9,839 nucleotides of DNA from Bacillota bacterium (GTDB taxonomy: Bacteria > Bacillota > Clostridia > Oscillospirales > Ruminococcaceae), in assembly GCA_023391005.1 (NCBI GenBank), contig JAEWBS010000138.1, positions 1 through 9,839 of the forward strand, read 5' to 3'. The notes under the pieces were generated by a model. The model saw only the letters and a list, made by a program, of their open reading frames with translations, was not told where the DNA came from and made no database searches. This document shows positions 5,741-9,839 of this stretch, one piece after another. Every line of letters begins with the position of its first letter. Positions within the stretch are counted from its first letter, which is position 1. The translations under genes and the position numbers were made by a program.

Positions 5741-6298
5741 ATGATTACAGCAGGTGAATTTAGAAACGGCGTGACCTTTGACGTCGACGGAAACGTGTTC
5801 CAGATTATCGAGTTCCAGCACGTCAAGCCGGGTAAGGGCGCCGCTTTTGTACGCACCAAGATCCGCAACGTTATTACGGGCTCGGTGCTCGACCGTACTT
5901 TTAACCCCAACGAGAAATTTCCGACCGCCTTTGTTGAGCGCAAGGATATGGAATACCTTTACAGCGACGGCGATCTTTATTATTTCATGGATTCTGAGAC
6001 CTACGAGAACGTGCCGATCAATTCGGACAAGCTCGGAGATAGCTTTAAGTTCGTCAAGGAGAACGTGGTGTGCAAGGTGCTGTCCTATAAGGGCGTTATC
6101 TTCGGTGTCGAGCCGCCCACCTTCCTTGAGTTGCAGATCACGCAAACCGACCCGGGCTTTAAGGGCGACACCGCCACCAACGCTTCCAAGCCTGCTACCC
6201 TTGAAACCGGCGCTGAAATCCGCGTTCCGCTCTTTATCAACGAGGGCGACATGGTCCGCGTTGACACCCGCACCGGCGAATATCTCGAACGCGCCTAA
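5741..6298 (+). CDS. efp: Translation elongation factor P
   Basis: A 185-residue protein of standard EF-P length and layout: an N-terminal KOW-like domain (about 1-64) and two OB domains (about 65-128 and 129-185). EF-P binds the ribosome between the P and E sites and relieves stalling at polyproline. The loop tip HVKPGKGAAF puts lysine at position 32, the residue that is modified in many bacteria. The modifying enzyme cannot be told from this window; no epmA/epmB-type gene is present. The C-terminal signature DPGFKGDT..KPATLETGA is intact. AAGGAGGAG starts at about 5725 and places the ribosome correctly for the ATG at 5741. Confidence 0.97.
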   Translation: MITAGEFRNGVTFDVDGNVFQIIEFQHVKPGKGAAFVRTKIRNVITGSVLDRTFNPNEKFPTAFVERKDMEYLYSDGDLYYFMDSETYENVPINSDKLGDSFKFVKENVVCKVLSYKGVIFGVEPPTFLELQITQTDPGFKGDTATNASKPATLETGAEIRVPLFINEGDMVRVDTRTGEYLERA

Positions 6299-6317
6299 AG
6301 CTTGATAATTTTAAATT

Positions 6318-6340
6318 GCGCCGCCCTGTGGGCGATGCGC
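6318..6340. other. Hairpin between efp and the downstream gene
   Basis: GCGC (6318-6321) and GCCC (6323-6326) pair with GGGC (6330-6333) and GCGC (6337-6340) around TGT. No T-run follows, so it is not a normal terminator. It may stabilise or set the ratio of the two coding parts of one transcript; that is inference. Confidence 0.4.
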
Positions 6341-6396
6341 GACTTAAAAAATGCTTGCGACATTTTAATAAATTAAATTTGAGGAGGATGACCGAC

Positions 6397-6822
6397 ATGA
6401 CTGTTACCGAAAGAGTTGCCTATTTAAAGGGGCTTACCGAGGGACTTGATCTTGATACTTCCACCAAGGAAGGCAAACTGCTCACCGCGATTATCGACGT
6501 TCTTGACGATCTTGCGTTTGAAGTCAGCGACCTGCAGGAGGTTGTCGGCGAACTCGGCGAACAGATCGACATGATCGACGAAGACCTCGACGGACTCGAA
6601 GAGATTGTCTATGACGAAGAGGATTATGACGACGACGAGGATTGCGACTGCTGTGAGGATGGCGACCTGTATGAGATCGTCTGCCCGAGCTGTGGCGACA
6701 GCATCTACCTCGACGAAGACATGGTCGAAGAAGGCGAGATGGACTGCCCCAACTGTGGCGAGCATCTTGAGTTCGACTTTGACGAGGACGACGAAGAGGA
6801 AGAGACCGAGGGCGACGAATAA
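6397..6822 (+). CDS. CD1247-type acidic zinc-ribbon protein
   Basis: A 141-residue protein with an N-terminal helical domain (1-45, TERVAYLKGLTEGLDLD) of the kind named after Clostridioides CD1247. A coiled, increasingly acidic stretch follows at 46-80. Then comes a Cys cluster DCDCC (82-86) and a zinc ribbon with CPSC (96-99) and CPNC (117-120). The tail (125-141) is nearly all Asp and Glu. It is soluble and has no signal peptide. Its function is unknown; the ribbon suggests metal-dependent binding to protein or nucleic acid. The ATG at 6397 is preferred to the in-frame ATG at 6388, because GAGGAGG (6381-6387) touches the latter and stands 9 nt before the former. It probably shares the efp transcript. 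Confidence 0.85.
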   Translation: MTVTERVAYLKGLTEGLDLDTSTKEGKLLTAIIDVLDDLAFEVSDLQEVVGELGEQIDMIDEDLDGLEEIVYDEEDYDDDEDCDCCEDGDLYEIVCPSCGDSIYLDEDMVEEGEMDCPNCGEHLEFDFDEDDEEEETEGDE

Positions 6823-6860
6823 GTCGCGCGCCTTGTATCCTTTCTAAAGTAAAAGCAGCA

Positions 6861-6893
6861 AAGCGGCCTCTCGGTTTTGAGGGGCCGCTTTTT
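6861..6893 (+). terminator. Intrinsic terminator of the efp operon
   Basis: AAGCGGCC (6861-6868) pairs perfectly with GGCCGCTT (6883-6890), followed by a T-run to 6893. It lies about 40 bp after the stop codon of the zinc-ribbon gene. Confidence 0.85.
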
Positions 6894-6956
6894 GCGCTTG
6901 GCCTAGACATGGTACGTTACCAAGATAAGTGACAATGCGGGATAGGGCGAGATTGA

Positions 6957-7085
6957 ACAGGATATGTCCCCCAAAAAGGCCGATTTGTCAATCTGGATCA
7001 CCTTGACTATATTTGTGAGGTATTGGAATGCTCTACTATTACGGACATCCTTGAGTATATTCCTAATGGGCGCCCCAAACCCTAA
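6957..7085 (+). pseudogene. Fragment of an XRE/YozG-like HTH regulator
   Basis: An open frame of 42 codons with no start codon, after a TGA at 6954-6956, translates to VNLDHLDYICEVLEC followed by ITDILEYIPN and ends at TAA 7083-7085. This is the typical C-terminal half of the small HTH family in which the last helices read like LDKICKVLNC..DILEYIPN. The expected N-terminal recognition helices cannot be found upstream in any frame, so the gene is truncated or decayed. An extra residue (ST) in the turn may be part of the decay. It is not the same subtype as the intact regulator at 1002-1208. The remaining 7086-7234 is AT-rich and holds only a weak possible promoter for comF (TTGCTT 7127-7132). 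Confidence 0.6.
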
Positions 7086-7234
7086 ACGTCAAAGAGCAGG
7101 AGCTTTATTTTCGGCTTTTCTTTAAATTGCTTCAATATTTTTATTCATCATTAATAAAAATTTTGCGCGCTTACGGACATGCCCGACACCTTTAGTGTGG
7201 AATGGCGCATGTCACGCCGAAGGGGGGCAGCACA

Positions 7235-7993
7235 ATGCAGAAGTTGCGCTTAAACAGGTCTTTGCTGCTCGATTTGCTATTCCCACCGCGCTGCGCGGTC
7301 TGCCATGATGTGACGCCGGTCGGCACGGCGCTCTGTCCCGTGTGCATGCAGCGGCTGCCCCAGACGTTTTTAGCCGCCAGTCGGTGCTCAATTTGCGGCA
7401 AGCCGGTTGACAGCTGCGTCTGCCGCGAGGGGCTGCCCTTCTGTTTTGCATACAGTGCGTCGGCTTTTCTCTACGAGCCGGATACTCATTATGTCATTAA
7501 CTGCCTTAAAACCGAGCCCCAAAGTCCCGTGGCCGATCAAATAGCGGATTTGATGGCCGCAGCCCTTTTGGCATCAGACTTTGGCAATACCGGCATCTTT
7601 GACGCCGTAACTGAGGTGCCAATGAGTGCTGAGTCAGAGGCCCGGCGTGGACATAATCAGGCTAAAACGTTGGCGCAGAGGTTGGCGGTGCGGCTCAATA
7701 CGCCCTATGTGCCATCCCCGCTTTGCTGTGACGAAAAGAAGCAGGCGCAGCACACGCTGTCCTATGCGCAGCGGTTTGAGAATGTGCAAAAGAGCTACCG
7801 GCGACAGGCGGGTGCAGCCTGCTCAGGACGCGTTCTGCTCATTGACGACGTGATGACCACCGGCGCGACGCTCGACCGCTGTGCGCAGCTTTTGCTGCAA
7901 TGTGGTGCCAAGGAGATTTGCTGTCTAACGGCGGCGACCACGCCGCGCTGGGGCGATATGGCGACGTCTGACGCCGCGTGCTCCGATGGTTGA
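7235..7993 (+). CDS. comF: ComF-family phosphoribosyltransferase-like protein
   Basis: A 252-residue protein with the usual ComF layout. The N-terminus has two cysteine zinc-finger pairs: C20/C23 with C34/C37, and C51/C54 with C61/C63. The C-terminal half is a type I phosphoribosyltransferase fold with RRGHNQA (138-144) and the PRPP loop LLIDDVMTTGAT (201-212). In transformable bacteria ComFC helps bring single-stranded DNA into the cell with the ComFA helicase. In many Clostridia it occurs alone, as here, so competence cannot be inferred. The ATG at 7235 follows AGGGGGG (7221-7227) by 7 nt; an in-frame ATG at 7202 has no ribosome site. The last ~15 residues are Ala/Ser/Asp-rich and look poorly conserved. 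Confidence 0.9.
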   Translation: MQKLRLNRSLLLDLLFPPRCAVCHDVTPVGTALCPVCMQRLPQTFLAASRCSICGKPVDSCVCREGLPFCFAYSASAFLYEPDTHYVINCLKTEPQSPVADQIADLMAAALLASDFGNTGIFDAVTEVPMSAESEARRGHNQAKTLAQRLAVRLNTPYVPSPLCCDEKKQAQHTLSYAQRFENVQKSYRRQAGAACSGRVLLIDDVMTTGATLDRCAQLLLQCGAKEICCLTAATTPRWGDMATSDAACSDG

Positions 7994-8154
7994 AGAACCC
8001 CGTAGTTCCAGCCGCATTGGTTGCCTTAGCCGGAGTAAATGCGCGTGCCAAGAGAAGCTGGTCGGGGGAGGGGCGTGTGTGGAAAACTACGGATTTCCAC
8101 TGCAGATGAAGCGCGCAAGCGGACGGGACCTCGCCGCAGCGGTCCGCCAAATAA

Positions 8155-8186
8155 AAAAGCATCCGTCTCTAAAAACGGATGCTTTT
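8155..8186. terminator. Bidirectional intrinsic terminator
   Basis: AAAAGCATCCGT (8155-8166) and ACGGATGCTTTT (8175-8186) are perfect 12-bp arms around an 8-nt loop, with T-runs on both strands. It stands between comF and the convergent flavoprotein gene. The 160 bp between comF and this hairpin contain no recognised feature. Confidence 0.85.
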
Positions 8187-8276
8187 AACTTTGAAATAAT
8201 AGTGGGAAAAGCCTTTCGGCATTTGTACATAGCCGACAGAGCTAAACGGGGAATAGGCACATCGGATTGACTTGCA

Positions 8277-9335
8277 TTATTGTTCCAATACGGAAATACT
8301 GCAAAGTCCGGACTTCATGACAAGTTTTCGAAGCAGCGGATGATACATAAACGGGGATTTGAAATATTTTAGCAAAAGCTTGATTCGGGTAGGCAAAGAT
8401 TTTACCCTATACTGCCGGGCCGGATTAGCGCAGTCCGAATTAAGGATACTTGCAAGCGCATGCGCGCTGTTCAAGGCATAGCTAATGCCCTCCAGCGAAG
8501 AAGGACTGATGAAGCCGGCGGCTTCTCCGAGCAAAAACGCCCTATCTTTGCCCGCACAAAAACTTCTAAGCCCTCTGGGGATAGAGACGAGACAGGCTTC
8601 GGTTTTAACAGGGGCGCCGAAAACGAAGCCTTGCTCATGCAGTTTCTGTTTAAGCAATTCAAAACGCTGTTTTCCCGTTTTGATAGGGAAAGCGCCTCCC
8701 AAGATGAAAAAACCGCTTTTCGAGATGCTCCAGCAATAGGAATCGGTTATGTCCGGGTCAAAAACGCAGGAATAAAAAGGCGTTGTATGCTGCTCAGGAA
8801 ACCACTGCTGTATGGAAAGGTACTGACGGATACCCCGATCTGGAAATAACATGCGCCTGACAATCGAATTAGAGCCGTCGGCCCCAATAATATGCTTTGC
8901 CGTAATCGTATTCTCTCTATGATCTTTAAAATAAGACACTTCATAGATCTCGCCTTGTTTTCGTATGGAGGTACAAACGGCATGCGCCTCAATGCGAACA
9001 TGTTCCGGGATAAGCGAGACGAGCCACATGTCGAATTTGTGTCGGTCCAGATTGATATAAAATCGCTGGTAATACCGCAAAAGCATTTGCTTTGAATCAA
9101 TGGTCTTCACAGCAAAAATCTGTGGGTCAACAAGCACCGCTTTGGGCAAAGTCAGATTGAATTTTGAAAGTGCTTTCTGCGCATCCACTGCCAGAAGTCC
9201 GCCGCAGGGCTTCTGGAACGCAGCGCTGTCAACGGCGCTTTTTTTGTCAATTGCGATGACTCTAAACCGTTTGTCTAGGAGCCGCGCTATTGTCGCTCCA
9301 GCAGGACCAAGCCCAATAATCGCGATGTCATACAA
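8277..9335 (-). CDS. Geranylgeranyl-reductase-like FAD-dependent oxidoreductase
   Basis: A 352-residue flavoprotein. The N-terminal dinucleotide-binding motif is IIGLGPAGATIA (6-17). KPCGG (42-46) matches the conserved Cys motif of the geranylgeranyl reductase group. GADGSNSIVRR (151-161) is the second FAD motif, and LGEAAGFISPSSLEGISYAL (269-288) is the third, which binds the FAD pyrophosphate. Such enzymes reduce isoprenoid double bonds or hydroxylate substrates; the substrate here is unknown and no isoprenoid genes are adjacent. Translation starts at TTG (9333-9335), supported by an AGAAGGTG site 5-7 nt upstream and by the direct fit of the FAD motif; no in-frame ATG serves. It is more AT-rich than the operon core, which could mean later acquisition. 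The 217 bp upstream (9336-9552) show no clear promoter. Confidence 0.85.
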   Translation of the reverse strand: MYDIAIIGLGPAGATIARLLDKRFRVIAIDKKSAVDSAAFQKPCGGLLAVDAQKALSKFNLTLPKAVLVDPQIFAVKTIDSKQMLLRYYQRFYINLDRHKFDMWLVSLIPEHVRIEAHAVCTSIRKQGEIYEVSYFKDHRENTITAKHIIGADGSNSIVRRMLFPDRGIRQYLSIQQWFPEQHTTPFYSCVFDPDITDSYCWSISKSGFFILGGAFPIKTGKQRFELLKQKLHEQGFVFGAPVKTEACLVSIPRGLRSFCAGKDRAFLLGEAAGFISPSSLEGISYALNSAHALASILNSDCANPARQYRVKSLPTRIKLLLKYFKSPFMYHPLLRKLVMKSGLCSISVLEQ

Positions 9336-9552
9336 GCTAACACCTTCTCAGTCTTTCATTAGAATTAAAACAGTCGCACCTGACTCAGCGCGTTTATGCG
9401 TTTTGGGTAATTGGATCGAACTTTTATTGGTAAAGTCTTGTAGGGATCATTTGCGCCATCAAAAGATGGCAAGCCGCGATAAGTGGCTAGTCATTGCGCA
9501 TCTTCTCCGAATATAATAGCTGTCTTGCGGCTTATTAATATAATATTATCAG

Positions 9553-9593
9553 AAAAAAGGCACGCCTTTCCTTTGCGGAAAGGCATGCCTTTT
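9553..9593 (-). terminator. Intrinsic terminator of tRNA-Val
   Basis: On the minus strand a 17-bp stem (arms 9577-9593 and 9555-9571, loop 9572-9576) ends in TTTTTT. One pair is G-U on this strand but would be C-A on the other, which fixes the orientation. The stem begins directly at the tRNA CCA end. Confidence 0.85.
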
Positions 9594-9669
9594 GGTGGAC
9601 GCACACGGGCTCGAACCGTGGACCTCTTGCGTGTGAAGCAAGCGCTCTGACCAGCTGAGCTATGCCTCC
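9593..9669 (-). tRNA. tRNA-Val (anticodon CAC)
   Basis: A full cloverleaf on the minus strand with CCA encoded (9593-9595). The anticodon stem CTTGC/GCAAG encloses the loop TTCACAC, giving anticodon CAC, which reads GTG. The D arm contains AGCTCAGCTGGTCAGAGC and the T arm is CACGG-TTCGAGC-CCGTG. The acceptor arms GGAGGCA and TGCGTCC pair except at the fourth position, where G faces G. It is a single tRNA gene with its own promoter and terminator. Confidence 0.93.
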
Positions 9670-9681
9670 GAAAGCTTTATT

Positions 9682-9710
9682 AGTATAACATATTTAAAAA
9701 ATGCTGACAA
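9682..9710 (-). promoter_or_regulatory. Promoter of tRNA-Val
   Basis: On the minus strand TTGTCA (9705-9710), a 17-bp spacer and TATACT (9682-9687) lie 12 bp before the tRNA 5' end. This is close to consensus and well placed for a stable RNA. Confidence 0.8.
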
Positions 9711-9761
9711 GCCCCATAATAAAAAAAGTTACAATAATTTCAGTAAACTTTATGGCTTTTG

Positions 9762-9790
9762 TTGCGCGCAAGCGCATTTTCTGTTATCAT
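9762..9790 (+). promoter_or_regulatory. Possible promoter for a gene beyond the right edge
   Basis: TTGCGC (9762-9767), a 17-bp spacer and TATCAT (9785-9790) could drive a plus-strand gene outside the window. The -35 box overlaps a small TGCGCGCAAGCGCA palindrome. No start codon with a ribosome site follows before 9839. Confidence 0.35.
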
Positions 9791-9839
9791 AAATGTTTGC
9801 AGGCTATTGTAGCCGACCACTATAAAATCGTACTAAAAG

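Noticed and set aside
7037..7180. Ten-base direct repeat TTACGGACAT (about 7039 and 7171)
   Set aside because: Only two short copies with no other shared flank; chance is enough.
7986..8270. 94-codon plus-strand frame after comF
   Set aside because: It reads straight through the perfect bidirectional terminator at 8155-8186 and has no recognisable domain or ribosome site.
8187..9592. Genomic island inserted at the 3' end of tRNA-Val
   Set aside because: The flavoprotein gene lies next to the tRNA 3' end, but no second copy of the tRNA end and no integrase is found in the window.

Overview
The window looks like chromosome of a GC-rich, low-motility-type Firmicute of class Clostridia, most likely the Oscillospiraceae/Ruminococcaceae group. 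The grounds are strong GGAGG-type ribosome sites, sigma-A style promoters, a yqeG / TIM-barrel / Xaa-Pro peptidase / EF-P / CD1247-type gene order, an XpaC-type protein and a ComF protein. The species cannot be named from the sequence alone.

Region 1 (1-1001) has no credible gene. It is packed with inverted repeats, including two copies of a ~60-bp palindromic element (1-60 and 676-735) that differ at three bases. Two of those changes compensate each other across the stem. A four-run G5 quadruplex motif follows at 751-776. An AT-rich segment with a good promoter and operator-like palindromes then leads into a small XRE-family repressor (1002-1208) and a membrane-anchored protein of unknown function (1235-1708).

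Region 2 (1736-3114) holds a convergent, bidirectional terminator and a minus-strand XpaC-like membrane protein. Its promoter is divergent from that of the next operon.

Region 3 (3124-6893) is the housekeeping core. The yqeG HAD phosphatase, an endonuclease IV-like TIM-barrel protein and an M24 Xaa-Pro peptidase are overlapping or nearly abutting and were probably one transcript. The TIM-barrel gene has no ordinary start codon: an ATC sits where ATG is expected. Elongation factor P has its own promoter and is followed by an acidic zinc-ribbon protein and a strong terminator.

Region 4 (6894-8186) contains the decayed C-terminal end of a second, different HTH regulator, then comF and a bidirectional terminator.

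Region 5 (8187-9839) has a minus-strand geranylgeranyl-reductase-like flavoprotein starting at TTG. Upstream of it on the same strand is a tRNA-Val(CAC) with its own promoter and terminator, and an unusual G-G mismatch in the acceptor stem. A possible promoter points out of the right edge.

No defence system, CRISPR array, insertion sequence or prophage module is visible. The most unusual material is the structured repeat region at the left end.
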